Positions 1 to 9,955 of a DNA stretch of 64,000 bases are shown here, one piece after another (position 1 is the stretch's first letter; each line of letters begins with the position of its first letter). Below the pieces are notes generated by a model. It searched no databases. It was given only the letters and a program-made list of their open reading frames with translations, and was not told where the DNA came from. Both the position numbers and the translations under genes were made by a program. This stretch comes from Locusta migratoria (Eukaryota; Arthropoda; Insecta; Orthoptera; Acrididae): assembly GCA_026315105.1 (NCBI GenBank), contig CM048744.1:310007270-310071269 (forward strand). The letters are read 5' to 3'.

Positions 1-1317
1 TCATAATCTTTCTCTACCGTCCATTCTCTAATAGCGCGCGGGAGGAAAGAACACCTAAATCGTTTCGTTTTCAATATGATTTCACTTATTTTATTGGGAT
101 GGTGATGTCTCCCTATGTAAGTGGGTCTTAGAAAAATATTTTCACATTCAGAAATAAGAATCGGTGATTGCAGTAGAACTCGCTGCAAAGAATAACGGTG
201 TTCTTTTAATGATTTCCACCTCAAATTGTGCAACATTTCCGTGACGCTTTCCCCCCTCTTACGTGATAAGGCGAAACGAGCTGCCCTTTTCTGAGCCTTC
301 CCAATGTCGTCCGTCAACCCCACCTGTTGAGGGTCCCACAATCGGCAACAGTACTCCAGGAGAGGACGCACAAGTGTGATGTAGGCAGTCTCTTTGGTCG
401 AGCTGTTGCATATTCGAAGCGTTCTGCCAATGAAACGTAATCTTTGGTTCGCCTCCCCCACAATATTTTCTGTGTGTTCTCTCCAGTCTAAGTTGTTCGT
501 AATTGTAACTTATAGGTATTTGGTAGAATTTACGACCTTAAGGTTTGACTGATTTATCGTGTAATTGAAGTTCAGCGGATTTCTTTTAGTGGTCATGGGT
601 ATTACTTCACACTTTCCTTTATTTAGTGTTAATTGCCAATTTAGCACCATGTAGAAATTTTGTCTAAATCGCTTTGCAGTTGCTTTTGATCCTCTGTTGA
701 CTTCACTAAACGATAAACGACAGCACCATCCGCGAACATTCCAAGGGAGCTATTCAGATTGTCTCCTAAATCGTTTATAAACACAAGAAAGAGTAGAGGA
801 CCTATAACGCTTCCCTGGGGAACGCCAGATATCACGTCTGTTTTACTCAATGACTTACCGTCAAATACTACTAACTGTGTCCTTTCTGATAGGAAATCGT
901 GAATCCAATCTCACAATTGGGGCGATAATCCATAAGCACGCAATTTCATTAGAAGCCGTTTGTGAGGTACAGTGTCAAAAGCCTTCCGGAAATCCAGAAA
1001 TATGGAATCAATTTGCAATCCCTTGTCGATAGTACTAATCACTTCATGTAAATAAAGGGCAAGGTGTGTTTTGCAAGAGCGATACTTTCTGAATCCGTGT
1101 TGACTATTGATTAATATGTCGTTCTCTTCGAGGTAGGTCATAATGTTCGAACAAAGTATAGCCTATGTTAGAAAATCCTACTGCAAATCGACGTCAGTGA
1201 GATAGGCCCGTAATTTTGGGGATCACTCATATTGCCTTTCTTGAATATTGGAGTGACTTGGGCGACTTTCCAGTCTTTGGGCACGAATCTTTTGCTGAGT
1301 GATCGGTTGTACATGAT
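1..1317 (-). pseudogene. Jockey-like LINE ORF2, reverse transcriptase domain to near 3' end (broken)
   Basis: The minus strand reads as the reverse transcriptase of a Jockey-clade non-LTR retrotransposon, which copies element RNA at the target site. In order it shows an N-terminal RT block (1168-1428, ending near YGPISLTS), palm motif A with DFRKAFDTVPHK (911-1141), motif B' GVPQGSVIGPLLF, and motif C, where FADG stands in place of catalytic FADD (641-850). The C-terminal region follows through positions 640-1 and stops just short of the 3' end. Breaks are visible: an in-frame TGA near 915, discontinuity near 1142-1167 and loss of the second catalytic aspartate. The copy runs off the left edge. 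It meets a second copy head to head at 1317/1318. It is inactive. Confidence 0.9.
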
Positions 1318-1722
1318 ATTGCTGCCCAGTGTGGGATCCCTAAAAGTTGGTTTGACGGAAGTCATCGAAAGAGTCCAAAGAAGGACAGCCCGTTTTATAC
1401 CGTCGCGATACAGGGGAGATAGCATCACGGAAATGATAAAAGATCTGGGATTGGAATCATTACAAAAACGGCGTTTATCGCTACGGCCTGGTGTACTTAA
1501 TCAATCGCCAACATTCTCCTCCACTTACATAGGTAGAAATAATCATCAGAATAAAATAGGAGAAATCATAATTCTAACGAAGAGATTCAGATGTTCTTTC
1601 TTCTGGCGAGCTATTCGAAAATGGAATGGGAGATAAATAGTATAAAGGTGGTTCTATGAACCCTCTGCCAGGCACTTAAATTAGATTTGCAGAGTATCCC
1701 TTGTAGATGTAGATGGTAGTAG
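1318..1722 (+). pseudogene. 5'-truncated Jockey-like LINE, C-terminal end plus 3' tail
   Basis: The plus strand encodes the extreme C-terminal part of the same Jockey ORF2 family (VIERVQRRTARF, YIGRNNHQNKI, AIRKWNG), with frameshifts. A short 3' UTR follows (CCCTCTGCCAGGCACTTAAA) and then the family's GTAGATG-type tail at 1702-1716. The copy begins abruptly at the point matching 37003 of the longer copy in this window, as expected for 5' truncation during target-primed reverse transcription. It abuts the oppositely oriented copy on its left. A SINE lies immediately downstream. Confidence 0.88.
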
Positions 1723-1733
1723 GATCAGACTCC

Positions 1734-1837
1734 AAAAAAGAAATGTTCAAATGTTTGTAAATCTATCGGACCAAACTGCGTGGTCATCAGTCCGTACTTA
1801 AACTAAGGTAAACTAACCTAAGGACAACACACACACA

Positions 1838-1879
<42 letters not shown>

Positions 1880-1966
1880 CCCCAGGGAGGACTCGAATCT
1901 CCGAAGGCGAGCAACCGCGCACTCCGCAGCGAGGCGCCTTAGACCGCTCGGCTACTTCATCGCGGC
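1734..1966 (-). mobile_element. tRNA-derived SINE, family 2 (GTAGCCGAGCGG head)
   Basis: The tRNA-like head is at the right: box A-like GTAGCCGAGCGGTCTAAGGCG and box B-like GGTTCGAGTCC, read on the minus strand. The body includes an expanded CA/GT microsatellite (about 1826-1877), then the conserved GGACTGATGACC tail and an A/T-rich 3' end. A perfect 11-bp target duplication, gatcagactcc, lies at 1723-1733 and 1967-1977. RNA polymerase III would be expected to transcribe it leftward, with LINE machinery mobilising it in trans. Confidence 0.95.
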
Positions 1967-1987
1967 GATCAGACTCCCATTGTGCAC

Positions 1988-2463
1988 TATGGTGGTAGAG
2001 GGTTGATATCGATAAGGGGGTGGAAAATATGAGAGTCGGAAGTTACCGACTCATATAAAATTCTACGTGTGGGTGTCAATACTTGGCTTTTCACCAAAAA
2101 CTAAACAATGGAGATCAACGATCTCTCTGTGTTGTCGCCGTGGATGTTCGAGTCCTCGCTGGGGCATGGGTGTGTGTGTTGTCCTTAGGTTAGTTTACCT
2201 AGGTTTAAGTAGTTTGTAAGCTACGGACTGATGACCACGCAGTTTGGTCCGATAGATTTACAAACATTTGAACATTTTTTCTCTGTGTTGTTGTAGTACA
2301 AAGTCTCCCGTTGTACACCATTGCAGTTCCGTGACGATAGCTATAAGAAGGTGGAAGATACAGTGGTTGAAAGTCGTCAGCTTATACAAAATTCGGAATG
2401 AAGACTGGCGATGACTTTTGAAACTATAATAACAAAGAGGTTAAATACAGCGAAAAGTGATGC
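1988..2463 (+). repeat. Helitron-type dispersed repeat, interrupted by a SINE
   Basis: This segment is homologous to the interiors of the Helitrons at 14984-16127 and 33526-35404. Shared blocks include TATAAAATTCTACGTGTG, GTTGTACACCATTGCAGTTCC and GGTGGTTGAAAGTCGTC-like sequence. No Helitron termini are visible here, so it is an internal fragment. A truncated SINE at 2135-2279 splits it, and homology to the other copies fades after about 2463. Confidence 0.7.
2135..2279 (+). mobile_element. 5'-truncated SINE, family 2
   Basis: It starts inside the tRNA-like head, just before box B (TGTTCGAGTCCTCG), and runs through the GTGTGTGT segment and the ACGGACTGATGACCACGCAG tail to ACATTTTTT. The target duplication tctctgtgttg (2124-2134 and 2280-2290) shows that it inserted into the surrounding Helitron-type repeat, so it is the younger of the two. 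Confidence 0.92.
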
Positions 2464-2812
2464 CCAATCTTCAGTTGTTTTTCTGCAACAAACGTACGAA
2501 TAAAGAAAAATAAGCGCATATTGCAGTTTGAATAGTAAAACTACCAAGAAAGGAAGAAATTTCACGTTCTCGATCCGTTTCTAAAACGGCGCTGAAAAGT
2601 CAGTCTACAGACAATAGAAACTTCAGATTTGTAGACGTCGTTTTTCTTACTTTGTAGGCATCAGCGATTTTTCTATATTCCCAACCCTAAGGGGATGCAG
2701 AACATCCAGTCTAAGCGTATGAAGCAGCGGGAATTAAACTAGTAGCAAAATATCGGCGGACTGATAGCTTGAAAGTCACACCCTTATTAATTTTTAACTT
2801 CTCTATCTACAT
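2464..2812. other. Unassigned sequence
   Basis: No coding, tRNA-like or terminal-repeat signal is recognisable here. It is AT-rich and lies between the Helitron-type repeat and the 3' end of the next LINE. Confidence 0.4.
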
Positions 2813-4165
2813 CAATACTCTGCAAGTCATATTCAATGCAGGGCAGAGGGTTCATCGAACTGCGTTTATGATATTTCTCTACTGCTCCACACTCTAATAG
2901 CTCGAGTGAAAAACGAAGACCTAAATCTTAGAGTTTTCGATCTGATTTATTTTATGATGATCATGTCTCCCTATGTAGGTGGGTGCTAACAAAATACGTT
3001 GGCATTCGGAAGAGAAAGTTGGTGAAAGAAATTTCACAGATAGATCTCGCCGCAACGATTTCTACCCCAACTCGTGCATCATTTCCCTCACACTCAAAAT
3101 GTTCAAATGTTTGTAGAGCTTATAGGACTTAACTACGGGGTCATCAGTCCCTAAACTTACAAACAACTTATGAACTAGCTTATACTAAAGACCGCACAAT
3201 CATCCATGACCGAGGGGGGATTCGAACTCCCGCCCGCAGCGGCCGTGCAGACTGTGACTGGCGCTTCGCAGACCGCTCGGCCACTGCGGTCGGCCCATCA
3301 CACTCTCTCCCCTATATCGCTATAGTACTAAACGAGCTGCCCTTCTCTCAACTTTCTCTAAATTGTCCGTCAGTCCAAATGTTGTAGATCCCACAATCTA
3401 CAGCAGTACTCCAAAATAGGACGCACAAGAACTGTTGCATCTTCTAACTGTTCTGTTAACGAAACATAGTGTTAGGTTCGCTTTCCCTAGAATATTTTCT
3501 GTGTGTTCTTTCTTATTTAAGTAGTTCATAATTGTAAATCCTAGGTATTTAATTGAATTTACGGCCCGAAGAAGTTTAATGGCTTTTGCACGACTCAGAT
3601 ATCTTATCTAAATCATTTTGCAGTTTCTTTTGATCTTCTGATGACTTTACTACGCATCATCCACGAACAGTTTAAGACAGCTGCTCACATTCTCTCCTGA
3701 ATTGTCAGTTAGGTTAACCAATTGTAGGGGTCCTATAACGCTTCCATGGGGAATGCCAGATATCACTCCTGTTTTACTCGATGACTTTCCGTCAATTACA
3801 ACGAACTGCTCCCCTTCTGACAGGAAATCGCGAATCCAACCCCGCAATCGTGGCGATATTCCATAAACACGCAATTTAATTAGAATACGCTTGTCAGGCA
3901 CAGTGTCAGTAGCCTTCCGGATATCTAGAAACACGGAATTTATTTGATATCCCTTGTCGATAACACTCATCACATAATGTGACTAAAGAGTTAACTGTGT
4001 TTCACAAGAACGATACTTTCTGAATCTGTGTTGACTATGGGTCAATAGAGCGTTCTCTTCGAAGTAGTTCATAATACTTGAGGAAAGTATATGTTCTAAG
4101 ATCCTGCTGCAAACCGACCTCAATGATTTAGGCCTGTAACTTTGTGGATCACTCCTATTGCCTCT
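2813..4165 (-). pseudogene. Jockey-like LINE ORF2 copy, interrupted by a SINE
   Basis: On the minus strand the element's 3' tail (CTATCTACATCAATACTCTG, reverse of the TAGATG tail) is at 2813. The RT core lies at 3650-3973, with FLDIRKATDTV (motif A, aspartate kept), GIPHGSVIGPL (motif B') and FVDDA (motif C, both aspartates kept). The 3' UTR, with the reverse complement of CCCTCTGCCCTGCATTGAAT, adjoins the tail. A SINE occupies 3096-3297 within the C-terminal coding part. Many stops and frameshifts are present. The 5' boundary is uncertain: recognisable coding fades near 4165. It belongs to the same family as the copies at 1-1722 and 33380-37653. Confidence 0.85.
3096..3297 (-). mobile_element. 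tRNA-derived SINE, family 1 (GGTGGCCGAG head)
   Basis: Head at the right end, read on the minus strand: GCCGACCGCAGTGGCCGAG and box B GGTTCGAATCCCC. The tail at the left contains the GGACTGATGACC block and ends ACATTTGAACATTTT. The 8-bp target duplication tcacactc is at 3088-3095 and 3298-3305. It inserted into the C-terminal region of the minus-strand LINE. Confidence 0.95.
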
Positions 4166-4595
4166 CTTATCGTGACCAGGATACTTACTTTTGTCAAGTG
4201 ATTTAAGTTGCTTTAATACTCCAGAGGTATCTACTAATAAATATGCTCTACCTCCTCTATGTTACCATAGATGACGAGTAGCTCAATTCAGAACTAACGA
4301 AACTGTAGTTCTCGCGAGGTGTTGCCTTCACAGCCCAGAGTGAAATGCACAGTCTCCAAATACAATGTTCACCAACCTAATGTCTTCTCAAATTTTGTGC
4401 CCAGCATTGAAAACGTCACATAGGTCGTTGATACTTGATCTTGAGCCTGGTAAGATAATTAGCATGAAACTAGTTTGATGAAATAAATGATGTACCACAG
4501 ATTTTTGTAATGGATGCCTCTCTCCTTCCCCCGCCTTCTTTTTATCATTTTTATTAACACAAAAGAAGAGAAACTGTACAATTAACAAAATATAC
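4166..4595. other. Unassigned sequence
   Basis: No gene or repeat that I recognise. It may include more diverged 5' LINE sequence. Confidence 0.35.
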
Positions 4596-5289
4596 TATTC
4601 ACAGAATATATGACAACAACTGCGATTGGGCGAAGCTGAAAATGTGTACGCAGCCGGGATTCGAACCCAGGTCTCCTACTTTCTAGGCAGTTGCGCTGAC
4701 CCCTACACCACTGGGGACACAGTGATCACCGTACCTGCAAGGACTACCTAAGCATGCCTCCCGTCAGAATATTAAATAATAACAACTGCAGGATCAGAAG
4801 TGACGTCTGTTCTTTCGGAACAGGCGCCACATGTATATATATAATAGGTCGGTGACGGGGATTGATCCTATCGTTAGTGGGGAGGGGTGGGCAAGTTTGA
4901 TGCCCTTACTCTTACGGGAATTAGTTGCATAACTACGAGTTTGAGTACTGTGGGCAGGGCGAAACTGGGAATTTGTACCTGACGGGAGGCGAGCTTAGGT
5001 AGTCCTTGCAGGTGCGGTGATCACTGTGTCCCCAGTGGTGTAGGGTTGCCGGGCGCTGTGGCTCAGTGCGCCCGGTCAGAGGACTGAACGCCCTCTGTAA
5101 TGAAAAAGCTGAGCCAACAACACACCGAACAAGAACGAACAAAAAGGATCAGCGTCTGCAACGAAGAGAAATACCCACAGAAAAAAAGTCAGCGCAACTG
5201 CCTAGAAAGCAGGAGACCGTGTTCGAATCCCGGTTGGGTACACATTTTTAGCTTCGCCCAATCGCAGTTGATGTCATATATTCTGTGAA
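4596..5289. repeat. Foldback element with outward-facing tRNA-like arms (copy 1)
   Basis: Left arm 4596-4768 and right arm 4976-5289 are inverted repeats of about 165 bp once a 142-bp insertion in the right arm is removed. Each arm contains a tRNA-like unit: box A-like TGGTGTAGGGGTCAGCGC, a CTGC/GCAG anticodon-like stem around CTAGAAA, and box B GGTTCGAATCC. The left unit lies on the minus strand and the right unit on the plus strand, so the two would be transcribed away from each other. A 33-bp direct repeat (4767-4799 and 5287-5319, one mismatch) brackets the centre and right arm. The central 4800-4975 is not recognised. Confidence 0.8.
5046..5187 (+). mobile_element. Short SINE-like insertion ending in an A-run
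   Basis: This 142-bp segment interrupts the right tRNA-like arm between TGTAGGG and GTCAGCGC, which are contiguous in the left arm. It begins TTGCCGGGCGCTGTGGCTCAG, which resembles a tRNA-type box A, and ends in seven A. No box B and no clear target duplication are visible. The head resembles that of the SINE at 52991-53239, but the body differs. Confidence 0.6.
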
Positions 5290-5319
5290 TATTAAATAAT
5301 AACAACTGCAGGACCAGAA

Positions 5320-5776
5320 CAAAATATACATTTCATTTAATCTGCATTGCATTGTTCAAATGAATTTTCATACTATCAGTTATTAGTCCATGAGCGACCA
5401 CATCGGAGAGCCGGCCTGTTCTTGATGACCATCGAAACCGAAATAGGAATACAGCGCGATCCACCTCTTTGCCGGCGCGCGAACTCTCGCCGAAACATGG
5501 CCGAAGCGTTTCGCCTCTCTTTTCGTATTAATTTTTTTATTTTTTATGGTGTTTGCTGGTAGACAGAATGGTAGGTTCCTATTAAGAAATGACTTCTTAT
5601 TTAACTCAATTAAATTTTAAAAGGTTGGCTGCCGTGTGGCCGGAGGTGGCCACAGTAGGCGGCTCTGGCGCACGTCTGACGTCATCGCGGCATCAACGTA
5701 TTAATGGAAAACGTATCTAATTTTAATTAAAGAAGAAGCAGCTTTCAAATGCACTGGCCAATCAAAGCAGAGTACT
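5320..5776. other. Unassigned sequence
   Basis: Nothing is recognised. A 71-codon open frame at 5347-5562 has no family resemblance. Confidence 0.35.
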
Positions 5777-5787
5777 AGAAATTAAGG

Positions 5788-5986
5788 CGGCGGTGCAATG
5801 GCCGAGTGCTCTAAGGCGCCTTGCTGCAGTGCGCGCGGTTGCTCACCGTACAAGGTTCGAGTCATTCCTGGGGAATGGGTGTGTTTGTCTTGTCCTTAGG
5901 TCAGTTTAAGTAGTTTGTAAGTCTAGAGACTGACGACCATAGCAGTTTGGGCCAACAGGTTTACAAACATTTGAACTTTTTTTTTC
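5788..5986 (+). mobile_element. tRNA-derived SINE, family 2
   Basis: Head GCGGCGGTGCAATGGCCGAG with box B GGTTCGAGTC, followed by TGTCCTTAGGTCAG and the GACTGACGACC tail variant, ending in a T-rich tract. A target duplication, agaaattaagg versus agaaattaggg, sits at about 5777-5787 and 5987-5997. It is more diverged than most other copies. Confidence 0.9.
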
Positions 5987-5997
5987 AGAAATTAGGG

Positions 5998-7259
5998 ATG
6001 CCTTTTCCACGGCAATTGTACAAACGGTACAACCTGCAAACGGTACCACCCTGCGTCAAATGCATACAACCCCGTTGTGACTTGTTCTGAGGAAATTGAA
6101 AACGATGGCAGCAAGCCAGAAATATCAGAATTTACTCATACTTAATTTGGTCCACTTTAGGTTAGTCACACTAAAGGTGGGCCGTTGCGATAACCTTTTG
6201 ACATCTCTAAATTTCATCGCAAATAGCGCCTCAACCCTTCATCTGAGTCGAAAATTGAATAAACGTGTAATGATAATTCTTTTCTGGATTTTATCGCTGG
6301 TGTTTCACAAGATCAAAGTTGAAAACCGGAATTGAAATTTAACTAACCGTAAGATCAGCAATGAATATTAATTTTTGAAATCGTTAATACACTGAAAAGA
6401 CCACACAAGATTCCGCCGTCAGTTCTCAGTAGCAATGTAAGTTAAAAATTACGACAACACCAGAAAGCACCATTACATAAGAAAATAGCGGAATCAGTTA
6501 CCTGGTATGCATTCATCGGTGGAAGCCGTGACACTGCAGTTGAACCTGTTTGAATTGATTAATATCTTCGTTCTCGTAAACTGATGCTTGGTTTCATGAC
6601 TATTAATTATTAAAGTTTTAAGACCGTGTGCAATTTTGATCACTATGGTTATCTAAAGTTAAAGAAATTATCGGACTTCGCTTTTAACAGAATGAAGATT
6701 TCCTGCAGGCATTGAATTCAATTTTTAATATAAAATTAGAGAAAATAAATTTTGCATCGAGAGTGTTCTTTTGTCATCATGAGACAATAGGCAACAATGA
6801 CCAAGCATCAATTTACTAATATTGCTGAAAATCAAGTCATAAATTAAATAAAAGATGGGGAGAAATAGTCTTTATTTAAATAAAATAGTCATTCCAAATG
6901 AAATTTAAAATTTAATACGTTAAAGGATGCTAACCAGGGCTCACACTTACATGGTTCTGGAGGTCGAGTAAAATACGTCCGCTCAGTATAAAGGTAGAAA
7001 AACGAAAGACGACAAGCGATTCCGTTTTCTCTCCAGATCGTTTGAAATAGTTGAATGTATTACTTAAAACAAAGATAATCAGAGATTTATTGGCAGAGAG
7101 AACGGATGCTAGCGACAGGCGTCGCAGATATAATTTTCAATAAAAAAATATTAATGTATCGCTACAAACGGATTTGTAGAGGAAAATAATTCTCTACATC
7201 TATGTTTTTACGAAATATCTGCAGCCTGACTATTTTGGTTTATTTATTACATTTCGTAT
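5998..7259. other. AT-rich region with one dispersed repeat block
   Basis: No gene is recognisable. Positions 6147-6235 (GGTCCACTTTAGGTTAGTCA onward) match 7911-7990 and, inverted, 32625-32697. This marks a dispersed repeat of unknown class. Confidence 0.45.
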
Positions 7260-7269
7260 GGCAGTTTGT

Positions 7270-7383
7270 TTTAGGGGACAACAGAACGGCCTAATGATAC
7301 CGTTCCGAACAGGATAAGTATTTCTGTCTAGGCTGGTGGGCATATAATGCCACACTGATAACTGAGTTATACTGCCCATTTAT

Positions 7384-7450
<67 letters not shown>

Positions 7451-7559
7451 GGGACAACAGAACGGCCTAATGATACCATTCCGAACAGGATAAGTATTTC
7501 TGTCTAGGCTGGTGGGCATATAATGCCACACTGATAACTGAGTTATACTGCCCATTTAT
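7270..7559. repeat. Direct duplication of about 112 bp flanking a T64 run
   Basis: The block from TTTTAGGGGACAACAGAACG to CTGCCCATTTATG occurs at about 7272-7384 and again at 7447-7559 with a single clear mismatch (ccgttcc versus ccattcc). An uninterrupted run of 64 T lies between them (7385-7448). Such near-identity implies a very recent tandem duplication or an assembly artefact around the homopolymer. The apparent poly-lysine frame on the minus strand is only the T-run. Confidence 0.9.
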
Positions 7560-7904
7560 GTACCCTCACGACTCATGGCTCTTAATTTCACTTCCTCGGC
7601 CGTTTCTGAATGCTTTAGTTGGGTGACAGGCAGTGTAGTTTAGGATCGATAGCTATGCAAAAATTAGTGGGCTGATATTTGAGGATGGCACTGCACGTGC
7701 TAACGAACTCTTAAATGACAACAGTGCGTCACGGAGATCCTGTATGTGACGCTATTGCGGTGCCAACTTGCGAGAGGAAAATTGTCGTCTATATATGCTA
7801 TGGCCCGTACCATGTTACGCTACATCATGACTAGAAAGTTCTACAGACCTGTCACCATCAATGGAGCAGTATCCTACTGCCAGTTACTCAGTATACCGAG
7901 TTCA

Positions 7905-7995
7905 ATAGCTTTTGGCCCACGTTAGGTTAGTATCACTAAAAGCGGAACGTTTGCGAAGGTCTTTTGACAGTCGTAAATTTAATTGCAAATAATTC
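7905..7995 (+). repeat. Dispersed repeat block shared with 6147-6235 and 32625-32697
   Basis: It reads GGCCCACGTTAGGTTAG, then ACTAAAAG, then CTTTTGACAG followed by a TAAATTTAATTGCAAAT-like stretch. The same order appears at 6147-6235 and, in reverse complement, at 32625-32697. It lies just outside the inverted-repeat element that starts at 8003. Confidence 0.65.
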
Positions 7996-8002
7996 CTTTT
8001 GA

Positions 8003-8779
8003 TCTGACAAGGAAAGTACATGGGCTCGAACAAATATTTATTTATGAACGTTTGCTAACAGGATCTCTACGTACGTTTTTCTGCAAAACTCTGTAATGAT
8101 GCTCTAGATAGCACTGTAGATGTAATTGTAGACGCCATACGTAATGCAGATATCTTAACTATAACTTATGCAATAATCATCGTACATGTTCTCTAGGGTA
8201 TTGTCATCAAAAGCCGTAATGATAGTTGCAACTTTAACCTTCTTCTCGGAAGACTGTTGGTATTCACTGCCACTGCTTCCATCGCCTCTTCCCGCACTTA
8301 CCGTAGCACTTGCAATGAGTTGTTCGTCATTATCATCCCTACTATCTTCATTACGTGTTAGTGTTACAACAGTATCTAACTTATGCTCATATTTCTGTAC
8401 CATAACAGATACGAGAAACCATGCGAATGATTCATCTTATACACTAATACCATCTTCGCGAAAAACGGTTCTTCGTAACTTCATGTCAACCAGTCGCAAT
8501 ACATTAGCAGGATTGATTACCAATCGCCACCCCATCCGACTCTTCACCACACAAAAACGTCACAAAACGCAACTTCGGAGGCACACTGTACCGTCCCTAC
8601 AGGCGAACCGGCAGGTCAATGTGCAATGTGGCATGGCACACGCAGATGTCTCTAACGGACGACTGCAGAGTTTTGCAGATGCGGGAGTATCACTAGTGCA
8701 ATGAAGGATCTTTACATTATCTCTCGTATGATTTTGGTGTATATGTGTTTGTTCGAGCCCAAGTTCTTTCCTTGTGAGA
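8003..8779. repeat. Inverted-repeat-bounded segment with a 172-codon open frame
   Basis: The 33-bp ends 8003-8035 and 8747-8779 are inverted copies of each other (core ACAAGGAAAGTACATGGGCT with a few mismatches, continuing CGAACAAA). Between them the plus strand is open for 172 codons (8186-8704) and the minus strand for 82 codons (8155-8403, acidic and serine-rich). Neither product resembles a family I know. The inverted ends suggest a small non-autonomous DNA element, but I see no target duplication and treat the open frames as unproven. Confidence 0.45.
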
Positions 8780-8955
8780 CTAGAACTGAATATGCCATAG
8801 GGAAAACACAGGAGAAAATTATTAACAACTTTGTTCCCTTATGTCTCTGCAAATTGTTTATGAAGTGTATGTAGGAGGGGAGGGGGGAGGAGGAAAGATC
8901 AAGAAGGAAAGGATTGACAGTGGATGCATTAAGGCACTGAAATTTGACAATGGCG
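8780..8955. other. Short unassigned sequence with a G-rich patch
   Basis: It contains a purine-rich stretch at 8873-8910 and nothing recognisable as a gene. Confidence 0.3.
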
Positions 8956-8964
8956 ATAAGTGAA

Positions 8965-9045
8965 AATGTGAGCCGGGCTGGGAATCGAACGCGGGTCTCC
9001 CACTTCGGCCTAGCGGTCGCCTTATCCCGCTTTGGGATAACGTAG
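8965..9045 (-). repeat. tRNA-like repeat remnant
   Basis: The minus strand reads AAGGCGACCGCTAGGCCG, GGGAGACCC and box B-like GCGTTCGATTCCC, the layout of a tRNA-derived promoter head. The opposing stem halves do not pair well enough for a functional tRNA. I take it as a SINE or tRNA-pseudogene remnant next to the mariner relic. Confidence 0.5.
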
Positions 9046-9073
9046 TGCGACGTCTAGGGTCCTCCCCCTAGAA

Positions 9074-9590
9074 AATTCAAGGCTGTGCCCTCAGCAGGCA
9101 AGGTGATGCTCACCGTCTTTTTTTATGTCAAATGTCCGATACTCATCGAATTCCTCGAGCACGGAAAAACCATTGACAGTGACGTGTTCTGTGAGACAAT
9201 GCGTAGCCTATGCAATTCCATTAATTGCAAACGACCTGATCTGATGACGGAGAGAGTGATTCTGCTGTATGATAACTAGCGTCCACACGTCTCCACAATC
9301 ACACAAAGTGTGCTGGCCATGTTCAAATGGGAGCATCTCGAGCATCCGCCCTACAGTCCGGGCATGTCGGCCTATAAGTTCCATCTGTTTCGAATAATGG
9401 AAAATTATTTTTTTTTTTAATCTGGGGCGACGAACTGAAGGACACAGCAGAGGACTGGCGTTTGCCACAGCAGGAGGAATTCTGGTCACAGGGAACCCTC
9501 CGGCCCGTTAAACAGTGGGATAGTTGTCGTCAGGCCACTGGTGATTACTTTTGAATAAAGTCTTCAGTTATACCCACAGTGTCGTTACGT
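9074..9590 (+). pseudogene. Mariner transposase, C-terminal half (broken)
   Basis: The frame at 9085-9279 matches the catalytic core of mariner-family DDD transposases, which cut and paste DNA at TA sites: GKVMLTVFF, FLEHGKTIDSDVFCETMRSL and VILLYDN, carrying the second catalytic aspartate. A TAG stop follows directly where ARPH is expected. Further coding continues as MFKWEHLEHPPYSPG, in which the conserved SPD is SPG, then frameshifted C-terminal remnants (RWDSC, TGDYF) up to about 9560. The N-terminal half is absent. A second relic of what looks like the same family supplies an N-terminal half at 61893-62227. Confidence 0.88.
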
Positions 9591-9955
9591 ACCTTTTCCT
9601 TTAAACCCCTCGTATGTAGAAAATTTTTTCAGCAATTAGTCGTATATATTTTGTTTATTCAGATCTAGATTTCGACCATTGATTATTATCAATGCTTAAA
9701 ACAAACAGTTAAAACATGCAAGACAATGCGATTCTACATGCTGGTGCTTACGTTCATACTCGAAGTGTTTACATCTACATCTAAATCTACATACATACTC
9801 CGCAATCCACCGTAAGGTGCGTGGCAGAGGGTACACTGTACCACTACTAGGCATTTCCATTCCTATTCCACTCGCAAATAGAACGAGGAAAAAAAGAATG
9901 CCTATATGCCTCTGTACGAGCCCTAATTTCTCTTATCTTGTCCTTGTGATCATTA

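Noticed and set aside
1..1722. Single twin-primed LINE insertion
   Set aside because: The inverted segment contains the same 3'-terminal coding region as the sense segment, so two copies are needed.
7367..7555. Poly-lysine protein on the minus strand
   Set aside because: It is only the complement of the T64 homopolymer.
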